Below, piece after piece: positions 37,138 through 45,287 of a stretch of 64,000 bases of DNA (positions are counted from its first letter, which is position 1; every line of letters starts with the position of its first letter). Under the pieces are notes generated by a model. It saw nothing but the letters and a program-made list of their open reading frames with translations, was not told where the DNA came from and searched no databases. Source of the DNA: an uncultured Parabacteroides sp. (GTDB lineage Bacteria; Bacteroidota; Bacteroidia; Bacteroidales; Tannerellaceae); contig CALUZR010000001.1 in assembly GCA_944325335.1 (NCBI GenBank), positions 78,835 through 142,834 of the forward strand, in the 5' to 3' direction. A program made the translations under genes and the position numbers.

Positions 37138-37145
37138 TACCTTTG
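37138..37145 (+). promoter_or_regulatory. -7 element for the DUF1186-like gene
   Basis: TACCTTTG matches TAnnTTTG, 37 bp before the start codon. A T-run stands at the -33 position without a clear TTTG. Confidence 0.6.
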
Positions 37146-37181
37146 CGAATAAAAGAATCATGAATTAAATAGAAGAGGAAT

Positions 37182-38678
37182 ATGGCACAAAAGAAAAAAC
37201 AAACAAAAGCGGGGAAGCCCCTCTCCCCTGAACAGTATATTAGACAGAAGGCGAGGAACCTGCCTATCGTGAAATGCCTGGTTAATAAGAATTGGCCTTC
37301 GGCGGGCTATGCTATCGTGCTGGTCGTCAGGCAACATGCAGGGGGGAATTATACGTTCGGATTCTATAGCGTGGATACATTTTGCTGTGGCGTAACGCGC
37401 GCGCATGTCTTTTATAGTCTGGGGCCTACGGATTATGAGCAACAGATCCAGAAATATACCGAGCAGTTCTCGCTCGAGGAAATCTCGTATGAAGAGGCGC
37501 ACAATATTATCTTCGGCGCTATCGCTTTTGCGGAAGAGGCGGGATTTATCCCTTGCGCGGACTTCGCCCTGGCGCGCTACGTGCTCGAGGAGGATACGGA
37601 GGATATTCCTCTAATAGAGTATGAGTTCGGACGGGAGGGCAAGCATTTCTTGGTAGAAGAGGATGAAACTGTTGGAAAAATCAAACTTTCTATCATGGAA
37701 AAGTACCTCGATCCAGATGAATATGATTACGATATCGGTACGGCGGACGCAGATGGGGAGGAACCGGATGCGGAGGCAGAAAACGCGGACCCAGAGGAGA
37801 TAAAAAATTACCTGCAAGGGATGAAAACCCTCTGGAAGAGCCGGGAACTGCCCGAGGAGGCCTATACGTACCAGCATTCGCCCTATCCGCAGGAATTGTA
37901 TCTGGCAAATCGCGAAATCGAGGAGCTGTTTTACAGCGCGGACCATGCAGCTAGCTTCCCCAAGGAGGTAATCCAGCAGATTCTTTCGCTCCCGCACGAC
38001 GAGTTGCGCGAGGACATGGAGCGCATCGTCCTCTACGAACTGGGACGTTCGGCCGATGGCATCGCGCCCGAGCGGTACGACGAACCACTCACCAATCCGC
38101 TGATGCATGCCCTCTTTTTCCTCGGAGCGCTGAAAGATCCGGAGAGTCTGCCGATCCTCCTGGAAGTGGCGAAGCAAAATTACAACTTTTATGAATACTA
38201 TTTCGGAGATTTGGCAAAAGAAATTTTAGAACCTACGCTTTACCTCGTCGGCAACCACCAACTCGACGCGCTGATGGAATATATGCTGACACCGGGGCTA
38301 TACAACTATTTCCGCTGCCATGTGATGCGGATTGTAGCCCGGACGGCGTTCGAAGAGCCGGCGCGCCGCAAAGAAGTGATCGATTGGTTTGCGAAGCTGT
38401 TGGCCTTCTATGAGCCGAACCTGCCGAAATGCTACTGCTGCGATGGGGTGCTGATTGGCATGATTACGTATGAATTGCTCGACCTGAAAGCGCGTGAGCT
38501 CCTGCCGCAAATCAGTCGGCTCTACGCCACGGGGTTGGTGGACGAGATGCTCTGCGGAAACTTCCAGAAAGTAGAAGAGGAGATGATGAGCGATGAGGAA
38601 TCGTATAGTGCGAATCAGCATTACGTCCTCGATATCTATGCGCGCTATGAACAGATGGAAGCATTCCTAAACCGGTAA
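37182..38678 (+). CDS. Hypothetical protein with DUF1186-like C-terminal half
   Basis: 498 residues, cytoplasmic, very acidic in the middle (about residues 185-205, GTADADGEEPDAEAENADPEE). The N-terminal ~170 residues (SPEQYIRQKARNLPIVKCLVNKNWPSAGYAIVLVVRQ) form a distinct part. From about residue 235 the pattern is HEAT-like (FPKEVIQQILSLPHDELREDMERIVLYEL ... MHALFFLGALKDPESLPILLEVAKQ). It ends with LPQISRLYATGLVDEMLCGNFQKVEEEM, resembling the end of DUF1186 proteins. This could be a scaffold or binding protein; no enzymatic motif was seen. It has its own promoter and stands alone. The family call is tentative. Confidence 0.75.
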   Translation: MAQKKKQTKAGKPLSPEQYIRQKARNLPIVKCLVNKNWPSAGYAIVLVVRQHAGGNYTFGFYSVDTFCCGVTRAHVFYSLGPTDYEQQIQKYTEQFSLEEISYEEAHNIIFGAIAFAEEAGFIPCADFALARYVLEEDTEDIPLIEYEFGREGKHFLVEEDETVGKIKLSIMEKYLDPDEYDYDIGTADADGEEPDAEAENADPEEIKNYLQGMKTLWKSRELPEEAYTYQHSPYPQELYLANREIEELFYSADHAASFPKEVIQQILSLPHDELREDMERIVLYELGRSADGIAPERYDEPLTNPLMHALFFLGALKDPESLPILLEVAKQNYNFYEYYFGDLAKEILEPTLYLVGNHQLDALMEYMLTPGLYNYFRCHVMRIVARTAFEEPARRKEVIDWFAKLLAFYEPNLPKCYCCDGVLIGMITYELLDLKARELLPQISRLYATGLVDEMLCGNFQKVEEEMMSDEESYSANQHYVLDIYARYEQMEAFLNR

Positions 38679-38720
38679 AATATCTGTAATTTGGGTACAA
38701 AGTTAGCGATAAAATCGTTA

Positions 38721-38728
38721 TATCTTTG
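38721..38728 (+). promoter_or_regulatory. -7 element for the acetyltransferase gene
   Basis: TATCTTTG matches TAnnTTTG, 29 bp before the start codon. The only upstream TTTG (38690-38693) is 27 bp away, longer than the usual 19-21. Confidence 0.6.
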
Positions 38729-38757
38729 TCGCATGAATTAAAAAACGGAAGAAGAAT

Positions 38758-39324
38758 ATGACATTAGAGGAATTTTTAGGCTATGCTAAGATGGGATTCC
38801 CGCTCTCGACGGATGAAATCCACCAATTCATGGACGAAATGGCCGAGGAGGCACGCCGCATCACGTTTGAGTTGAATAGCAGCTACCATACGCCCAACGT
38901 AAACCGCCGGTTACTCTCGCGCCTGTTCGGACGGGATGTCCCCAAGACACTGCGCGTCTTCCCGCCTTTTTATACCGATTTTGGGAAGAACATTCATCTG
39001 GGCGAAAATGTTTTTATCAATGCTTGTTGCCATTTTCAGGACCACGGGGGCGTTTTTATCGGTGATGGGACGCAAATCGGTCATGGCGTGGTGTTCGCGA
39101 CCTTGAACCATGGCATCGCGCCGAAAGACCGCGTGCATACTTATCCAAAACCGATACAGGTGGGCAAGAACGTGTGGATCGGGTCGAACTCCACGATTCT
39201 GCCCGGCGTCACGATAGGCGACAATGCCATTGTAGCGGCGGGTGCTGTGGTCACGAAGGATGTGCCGGCCAATACGATCGTCGGCGGCGTTCCAGCCAAA
39301 GTGATTCGGGAAATCAGCGAATAA
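38758..39324 (+). CDS. Hexapeptide-repeat acetyltransferase (maltose/galactoside O-acetyltransferase type)
   Basis: 188 residues. The left-handed beta-helix is visible as hexapeptide repeats ([41 protein letters not shown] ... [47 protein letters not shown]). The catalytic His is probably in LNHGI (about residue 119-123). The N-terminal helical part ([41 protein letters not shown]) is that of LacA/Maa proteins, which transfer acetyl from acetyl-CoA to sugars. The exact sugar is unknown. It ends at a strong bidirectional terminator. Confidence 0.92.
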   Translation: MTLEEFLGYAKMGFPLSTDEIHQFMDEMAEEARRITFELNSSYHTPNVNRRLLSRLFGRDVPKTLRVFPPFYTDFGKNIHLGENVFINACCHFQDHGGVFIGDGTQIGHGVVFATLNHGIAPKDRVHTYPKPIQVGKNVWIGSNSTILPGVTIGDNAIVAAGAVVTKDVPANTIVGGVPAKVIREISE

Positions 39325-39347
39325 ACGCTGAAAAAAGGACAAAAAAA

Positions 39348-39399
39348 AGGGACAATCAGCCGGAAACTGTTCGTAGTTTCCAAGCCGATTGCCCTTTTT
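39348..39399. terminator. Bidirectional terminator between convergent genes
   Basis: AGGGACAATCAGCCGGAAAC pairs with GTTTCCAAGCCGATTGCCCT around GTTCGT, with an A-run before and TTTTT after. It serves the acetyltransferase gene on the plus strand and the HEAT/hydrolase gene on the minus strand. Confidence 0.9.
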
Positions 39400-39416
39400 A
39401 GTTAGTTAATGGACTG

Positions 39417-42400
39417 TTATTTTAATTCAAGGATACGGATGTTCCGGAATTTGATGGGCGAACCATGGCCGAGGAAGCCAATGTGGCCCTTACGGTTGAA
39501 GAGCCCCGGGTGCTCCTGCCCGTCGGGCGTTCCGTGTTGCGTCGCTTCCCGCAGATTGCCCTCCACGATGACGACCCCATTCAGCGTGACCTTCACATAG
39601 TCCCCTTTGCAGACAATCTCCTCATAATTCCACTCGCCGACGGGTTTCATCGCCTCGGTGTGCTTCTCGTTGGCCGGGAGGATACCGTAGATGGAACCAT
39701 GGTGCTGGAGCGGCGTGATATTGCTATAGATCGGGTGCTCGCAATCCAGAATCTGGCTCTCCATGCCCACATAGGCCGCATCCCCTTCGAGCGGGGCCCG
39801 CAACCCGACGCCGTTGTTCGCGCCCGGTGTCAGCTGGAATTCAAAACGGTACACAAAGTCGGTAAATTCCGCTTTCGTGTAAAGATTTCCCCCGAAGCTA
39901 CGGCTCGGCACCATGGAAATGCAGCCGTCTTCAAGGATATAGTCGCCCGTGTTGCCGCACCAAGCGTGCATGTTCGTGCCATCAAACAAGACCTGGAATC
40001 CGGCGCGTTTCTCCTCGTCCGACAGCTGGAACGGCTCCTTCCGAGGCAGCTCCTTGATGTACAGGTTGCGGAACGAACAGCGACTGCCATGCGCCTGGAG
40101 CTCGATCTGCTCGGTGGGGAAAATGGGCTGCGCGCGGTCCCAATAATTTTCGAGGATGACGTTGTCCACGACGCGAACGCCATTCAGATCGACCGTGACG
40201 CGGTCTCCCACCATGCGGATGAAGAAGGTATTCCATTCGCCGAGCTTGTTATCGGCGACCTGCGACGGCTTACTGGGATTCTGCTGGTTGTTGTACAAGC
40301 CCCCGGAACCCACCTGTGCGCCGACGTTGACGCGCGCCGTGTCCCAGATCTGGACTTGCGGTGTCCCACGGAGGTAAATCCCCGCATCGGCATCCGGACC
40401 GGCCGGGTCGAGCATCCACTCGACGTACAGCTCGAAGTCACCGTATTGCTTGTCCGTGCAGAGGTTGTTGAAACCTGTACCTTCGTACACAATGCAGCCA
40501 TCCTCGACCTGCCAATCCTTGTGCATCTGCTCATCCGCCCGTTTCTGGGCTTGCGCGAGCTGCGCCGGCTTCATTTTTGCCCGGAGAATGGGATTTTCGA
40601 CCAGCCCTTTCCAGCCCGAGAGGTCTTTCCCGTTAAACAAGGGGACGAATCCGACCTCGTCTGGCATCTCCGCCAAGTGTTTCTTGATGGCTTCCCGCTG
40701 ATAGGAGGCATCCGGGTTGTTCAAGACCTCGGCCGTCCGCTCCAGCAGTGCTCGCACGTTCTGCCCCGTGTACGCGGGATGGGCCAGTGCGATGTTCATG
40801 ACCGCCTGGGCGGCCGCTTGCTGCACCGGTACTGATTCCAAAAACTCCCCGGCGTACAGGAGGGCGAGGAACGTACCTGTCTGCTGCACTTCCTGGAGCA
40901 CTAAATTACGGACTGCATCCGTCGTGGCAATATCCATCGCCTTGCGGAGGCGAAGCAGTTTATTCTCATTTGTCATCTCGGCAGATGAGACCAATTCCAC
41001 ATATCGCTGCAATGATTTTTCCGCGTCTGCGCCGCCCGCTTGCGCCATCGCATAGAGGAAATCGGCCGCCCGCATGTCCGGCCAAGCCAGCAATGCCTGC
41101 ACAGCCGCCTCTCGGGACGCGCCCGTCCCTTCGCAGCCCTCTTGAATCAAATCCAGCGCGCGCTGCTGCCCGGTCGAAGCGAGCACGGGGTAGTAGAGGT
41201 GTTTCTTGGCCTCTCCCGCCTGGTACATGCGCCGTACGACGGTCTCCACCTGTTCCGCTTCCGGCATCGAGCGCACGGAGCCGATGACTGCTTCCTGCAT
41301 GTGAGGCACTTCCCCCTCGGGTTCCGACTCGAGGATTCCGCACATCTCGACGAAATCGCGCGCCGTCACGACGTCCTGGAGCGCCTTATACACGGCCGCC
41401 CGCACCGCCGGCGAGGGATTCTCCCGCTGCGCAAGGATGGTATTCACCTTCGAGTCCGCCATGCGGCATGCGAGGAGTTCGATGCCCGCGATTTTGCCCG
41501 CATCGCTCGAAGCCCTACCGATAGCCTTCGCTACCTCATCGTCGATATTGCCGGGGAAGGCCAAGAGCGCGTCCTGTGCCAGGAGCACGGTCTGCTTGTC
41601 GTCGTCGGTCAGCAAATTGGCCAACGTCGGGATGAAACCTTTGTCGCCGAGCTTCACCATGGTCCAAACGGCAGCCTGGCGGACGGCAAAATCCTCCGTA
41701 TTCAGCTCGTCGCGGAGGACGCTGGCAAACGGGAGGTCGAAGCGGATCATCAATCCCTTCAGAATAGGATGTTTTTGCTTGTCTTTGGCCTCTCTGCCCA
41801 GCCAGTTGAGGATATCCACCTTCACCTCGGGCTTGGATTTCATCATGGCCTTGGCGATTTCGATGTAAGCAGCCTCATCGGCGAATGCGGACGCGTAATC
41901 GAGCGCGGCGTTCCGGTAATTTCTATCCTTATCTTTGAGCGCGGAGAGCAACAGTTTCGTAGCCTCCTTCGGTTCGGAGAGCGATAAGAGGATTTCCAAT
42001 GCTGCCTCGCGAGACTGGAGGGCACCGGCCTTGGTAGCTTGCTTTTGCAGATTCTTCGCGGCCTTCGCTACGGTCTCAGTCCGGCCGTCCGCAGCCAGTT
42101 TCTTCAGCAGTTGGATGTACGCTTCATTCGCCCCGGAAGGTTCCATCGTGAAATGGGCGGCCTCTGCTGCATCCGCCAAGGTCTCCAAAGAGGACTCGCT
42201 CCCGACATGGCCCAGCGCATAGAGCGCCGCCATCCGCAACCCGGGCTCTGTCCCCTCCGCGACAAAAGTGAGGAGCAAAGGTTCCGCACCTACCACCTGC
42301 GCGGGTTGCATTTCGCCTATCGCGTTGATGGCATCCCGTTGCGTCTTCGGCGTTCCCATGCGACGCTTGAGCGAACTCACCAGCGCAGCGCCCGCTTGCT

Positions 42401-42884
42401 TCGTGCCGATGCTCGACAAAGCCCGCGCGGCCGGACCGCTCAGCGATTCATCGCCCAGGAAGCCAGCCAAAGTCTCCACAGCCTCGTCTCCACCCATGAT
42501 TTCCAGTTGGCGGATCAGAAAAGCCTTCGTCTCACGCTCCGTGACGCGCTCCAAGGCCTGGCAATAGGCATTCGAGACGGTGAGACGCGCCTGCTCCCTT
42601 CCCGCAGACATCACATAGTGCGAAAGACCACTGAGCGCATAATCCACTTGCGCGTTGCTACCCTTCCCGGGTGCATTGATCATCCCGATGAGCGTCTGGA
42701 CCGCCCCATCGCCCGCTCCGCAGAGCTGTCCGATTAAATCCTCGTAAGCCTGTTGCTCTTGCGCCGGCATCTGCGCCAACACGTCAGCCGCGATGGTTTT
42801 CGCCGTCCGGTTTGCCGGAGCTTGTGCCATTGCCATGCTGGCGCAAAGCAGGAAGGCACCAATTGTCATATATATTTTCTTCAT
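39417..42884 (-). CDS. Secreted HEAT-repeat protein with two 3-keto-disaccharide hydrolase (DUF1080) domains
   Basis: 1155 residues from MKKIYMTIGAFLLCASMAMAQ, a clear signal peptide. An ATG 48 bp upstream would overlap the previous gene and spoil the signal. Residues ~35-730 are HEAT/armadillo-like repeats (for example LAQDALLAFPGNIDDEVAKAI, VRQAAVWTMVKLGDKGFIPTLANLL). Two DUF1080 lectin-like domains follow: the first from about residue 745 (GFVPLFNGKDLSGWKGL ... YVEWMLDPAGPDADAGIYLRG), the second from about 960 (GFQVLFDGTNMHAWCGN ... FEFQLTPGANNGVGLRAPLEGDAAY). DUF1080 proteins act on 3-keto-glycosides. Neighbours (Gfo/Idh/MocA oxidoreductase and isomerase) fit an oxidise-cleave-reduce route. 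Substrate unknown. Confidence 0.9.
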   Translation of the reverse strand: MKKIYMTIGAFLLCASMAMAQAPANRTAKTIAADVLAQMPAQEQQAYEDLIGQLCGAGDGAVQTLIGMINAPGKGSNAQVDYALSGLSHYVMSAGREQARLTVSNAYCQALERVTERETKAFLIRQLEIMGGDEAVETLAGFLGDESLSGPAARALSSIGTKQAGAALVSSLKRRMGTPKTQRDAINAIGEMQPAQVVGAEPLLLTFVAEGTEPGLRMAALYALGHVGSESSLETLADAAEAAHFTMEPSGANEAYIQLLKKLAADGRTETVAKAAKNLQKQATKAGALQSREAALEILLSLSEPKEATKLLLSALKDKDRNYRNAALDYASAFADEAAYIEIAKAMMKSKPEVKVDILNWLGREAKDKQKHPILKGLMIRFDLPFASVLRDELNTEDFAVRQAAVWTMVKLGDKGFIPTLANLLTDDDKQTVLLAQDALLAFPGNIDDEVAKAIGRASSDAGKIAGIELLACRMADSKVNTILAQRENPSPAVRAAVYKALQDVVTARDFVEMCGILESEPEGEVPHMQEAVIGSVRSMPEAEQVETVVRRMYQAGEAKKHLYYPVLASTGQQRALDLIQEGCEGTGASREAAVQALLAWPDMRAADFLYAMAQAGGADAEKSLQRYVELVSSAEMTNENKLLRLRKAMDIATTDAVRNLVLQEVQQTGTFLALLYAGEFLESVPVQQAAAQAVMNIALAHPAYTGQNVRALLERTAEVLNNPDASYQREAIKKHLAEMPDEVGFVPLFNGKDLSGWKGLVENPILRAKMKPAQLAQAQKRADEQMHKDWQVEDGCIVYEGTGFNNLCTDKQYGDFELYVEWMLDPAGPDADAGIYLRGTPQVQIWDTARVNVGAQVGSGGLYNNQQNPSKPSQVADNKLGEWNTFFIRMVGDRVTVDLNGVRVVDNVILENYWDRAQPIFPTEQIELQAHGSRCSFRNLYIKELPRKEPFQLSDEEKRAGFQVLFDGTNMHAWCGNTGDYILEDGCISMVPSRSFGGNLYTKAEFTDFVYRFEFQLTPGANNGVGLRAPLEGDAAYVGMESQILDCEHPIYSNITPLQHHGSIYGILPANEKHTEAMKPVGEWNYEEIVCKGDYVKVTLNGVVIVEGNLREATQHGTPDGQEHPGLFNRKGHIGFLGHGSPIKFRNIRILELK

Positions 42885-42919
42885 AAAAGATGATTTTCTA
42901 TAAGTTTTTAATGAGGGGT

Positions 42920-44176
42920 TCAGATATTCCAAGACGCACGCATCGGCTGGTCCAACAAACGGTTCGCGGCTTCATCGCCTACGAATTCCAGCTTCACGGG
43001 ATCGAAATGCAACGTGCGATTCAAGCGTAGGGCTACGCCACCCAGGTTGACGATTGTGGCCGAGCGGAAACCATTGCGTTCGTTGAGGGTGAATGGTTGG
43101 CGCGTCCGGACGCATTGGATAAAGTCCGTCTCTTGCGGTTCCGGATCCGGAAAATCGGAGAGTTTCTTTTCCCAATCCGGAATATCACACACGAAATTCT
43201 TATAGACGTTCCCTTTAGGCCCTGCGATGTAAGGAGTATTCGGATCACCATAGTCTCCGCCCCAAAGGATGATTTGACAACCATCCTCGTAGGTGTAGGT
43301 TATGGAGCGCCACGTCCCCACGGCGTCAGGATGTTGTTGCGGCGCATCAACTTCCACCTTTACGGGGCTGGTGTTATCTTTATCGAGGATATATTGCACC
43401 GGGTCGATGTAATGCTGCCCCATATCGCCCAATCCGCCGGCATCATAATCCCAATACCCGCGGAAAGTTTGATGCACACGGTGTGCATTATAGGGTTTGT
43501 AAGGCGCCGGGCCCAACCAAAGGTCGTAATCCAGTTCGGAAGGTATCGCCTCTGGTTCCAAATACTCTTTCCCGACCCAATAGAATTTCCAGTCGAATCC
43601 GGTGTGCTTGCTGATCGTCACCTTCAAAGGCCAACCCAAAAGACCGCTCTGTACCAATTTCTTCAAAGGTTTTACGGGCGTGCCCAAGCCATAGAACTGG
43701 TCCGTAAAGCGGAACCAAGTATTCAGGCGGAAGATACGTCCGTATTGCTTCATCGCTTCCATCACGCGCTTGCCTTCGCCAATCGTACGGGTCATCGGCT
43801 TCTCGCACCATACGTCTTTTCCCGCTTTGGCGGCTTCTACCGACATGATACCATGCCAATGGGGAGGCGTGGCGATGTGCACAATGTCTACGTTCGGGTC
43901 GAGAATCAAATCCCGGAAATCGTGATACGCCGCGATCTTCTCTTTTACCAATTGCTTTCCTAATTCTAAATGCTTCTTGTCGACATCGCAAATAGCCACG
44001 AGGCGCGTACCTCCATAGTTCACATGGCCGCGTCCCATGCCTCCTACGCCGATGATTCCTTTCGTCAACTGGTCGCTGGGAGCAATATAGCCTTTCCCAA
44101 GCACATGGCGCGGGACAATCGTAAAGAGAGCGACGCCACCCAATGTCTTTAAGAAATTTCTTCGATTCATTTCCAT
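42920..44176 (-). CDS. Tat-exported Gfo/Idh/MocA-family oxidoreductase
   Basis: 418 residues. The twin-arginine signal MNRRNFLKTLGGVALFTIVP predicts export of the folded, cofactor-bound enzyme to the periplasm. The Rossmann part reads LTKGIIGVGGMGRGHVNYGGTRLVAICDVD, with the family motif DVWCEKPMTRTIGEGKRVMEAMKQYG (about residue 125-150). The C-terminal domain includes GGLGDMGQHYIDPVQYIL. Such secreted members oxidise sugars or glycosides, often at C3. It lies 36 bp before the HEAT/3-keto-hydrolase start and 28 bp after the isomerase gene, so the three are likely one operon. Substrate specificity is unknown. Confidence 0.92.
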   Translation of the reverse strand: MEMNRRNFLKTLGGVALFTIVPRHVLGKGYIAPSDQLTKGIIGVGGMGRGHVNYGGTRLVAICDVDKKHLELGKQLVKEKIAAYHDFRDLILDPNVDIVHIATPPHWHGIMSVEAAKAGKDVWCEKPMTRTIGEGKRVMEAMKQYGRIFRLNTWFRFTDQFYGLGTPVKPLKKLVQSGLLGWPLKVTISKHTGFDWKFYWVGKEYLEPEAIPSELDYDLWLGPAPYKPYNAHRVHQTFRGYWDYDAGGLGDMGQHYIDPVQYILDKDNTSPVKVEVDAPQQHPDAVGTWRSITYTYEDGCQIILWGGDYGDPNTPYIAGPKGNVYKNFVCDIPDWEKKLSDFPDPEPQETDFIQCVRTRQPFTLNERNGFRSATIVNLGGVALRLNRTLHFDPVKLEFVGDEAANRLLDQPMRASWNI

Positions 44177-44204
44177 GGTTCAAAATGCTTTTTTGATTAA
44201 TATC

Positions 44205-45101
44205 TTATTCTTTATCTAATAACTCTTGCAAATACTTCCGCGTCTCTACGACATAGTCATGACGCGCGCCGTTCAGCTCGCATTCAATCGTAATGGCACC
44301 TTCGTATCCTTGCCGTTTCAATTCCTGGATTACGGCGGGGAAATTCACATCGCCGGTAGGTATCGGCACCTCCGCACCTAATTCGTAAGGATTGTTCGGG
44401 TCGGGATACTTGCCATCCTTCGCATGAAACTCTTTGATGAGCGGACCGAAGAGCTTGACGGCATCCAGCGAATTGGCCTTCCCATACATTAATAAATTCG
44501 CGAGGTCGCAATTCACGAAGACATTCCCCGTGCCAATATCTTTAATGGCGCGAATCAGCGTGATGGGTGTCTCCTGCCCGGTTTCGAAATAAATCATCAC
44601 GCCCCGCTCTTTGGCATAATTGGCCAAGTCCTGCATCACGCGGATGAAGTCTTTGTATTGCGTCGAAGCGCAATCTTCCGGGATAAAGCCAAAGTGGGAA
44701 TGCATCGCCGGGATACCTGCCCACGCGCAAAAATCAATCATCTCATGATATTTTTGGATCTTCTCCGCCCGACCCTCTTCGGGGACCAGGCCAATGGTCG
44801 AAGGTCCTTTCGTAAAATTCCACGTATTATTTTTTCCAGGCACGCCTACCAGCGTCGTCACTTTGATATTATATTTTTGGGAAGCGGCTTTCACCTCCTC
44901 GGCAAAGGCTTTCGTCAGTTTGTTGGCACCATAATTGATTTCGCAAGAGCCGAAACCTTGGTTGCGCAAGTCTTGAAAGCTTTTGTCTATATCGCTCAAA
45001 TCGTATTGAATCACTCCGATCGTGATGTTATTCTCCGCCTCGACGCAAGGGGAAAAAGAGAGCAGGCACGAAGCCGCCAATAATGCTAAAGTCGTTTTCA
45101 T
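44205..45101 (-). CDS. Secreted sugar isomerase/epimerase (xylose-isomerase-like TIM barrel)
   Basis: 298 residues with a signal peptide (MKTTLALLAASCLLSFSPCVEA). The TIM-barrel pattern of AP-endonuclease-2/xylose-isomerase-like proteins is clear: IGVIQYDLSDIDKSFQDLRNQGFGSCEINYG, ... WAGIPAMHSHFGFIPEDC, ... VMIYFETGQETPITLIRAIKDIG, ... VNCDLANLLMYGK, ... KEFHAKDGKYPDP, ... YEGAITIECELNG. Metal ligands are probably the Glu, Asp, His and Glu in these strands. First gene of the three-gene set with the Tat oxidoreductase and the DUF1080 protein. It may isomerise or cleave keto-sugars; the exact reaction is an inference. Confidence 0.88.
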   Translation of the reverse strand: MKTTLALLAASCLLSFSPCVEAENNITIGVIQYDLSDIDKSFQDLRNQGFGSCEINYGANKLTKAFAEEVKAASQKYNIKVTTLVGVPGKNNTWNFTKGPSTIGLVPEEGRAEKIQKYHEMIDFCAWAGIPAMHSHFGFIPEDCASTQYKDFIRVMQDLANYAKERGVMIYFETGQETPITLIRAIKDIGTGNVFVNCDLANLLMYGKANSLDAVKLFGPLIKEFHAKDGKYPDPNNPYELGAEVPIPTGDVNFPAVIQELKRQGYEGAITIECELNGARHDYVVETRKYLQELLDKE

Positions 45102-45186
45102 TGTATTATTTATTTGATATTAGAATGGTACAAATGTATAGCAAAAAGGGGAATAAGCAAGACAATGGAGGATTAATATATGTAAA

Positions 45187-45272
45187 AGAAAAGACGCCTA
45201 TGTTTCCGTCCGTTTCTCGTTATATTCGTCAGCGATTATAACGAAAAACGGACGGAAACATAGGCATCTTTT
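45187..45272. terminator. Very long near-perfect terminator hairpin
   Basis: The left arm (about 45187-45222) and right arm (about 45235-45272) pair over more than 30 bp, including CCTATGTTTCCGTCCGTTT with AAACGGACGGAAACATAGG, with T-runs on both sides. It lies downstream of the large gene at 45288 on the minus strand and separates it from the isomerase gene. Confidence 0.92.
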
Positions 45273-45287
45273 CCCAGGGATGTCCTT

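Noticed and set aside
41040..41987. 315-residue plus-strand frame opposite the HEAT/3-keto-hydrolase gene
   Set aside because: Composition shadow of a real minus-strand gene.
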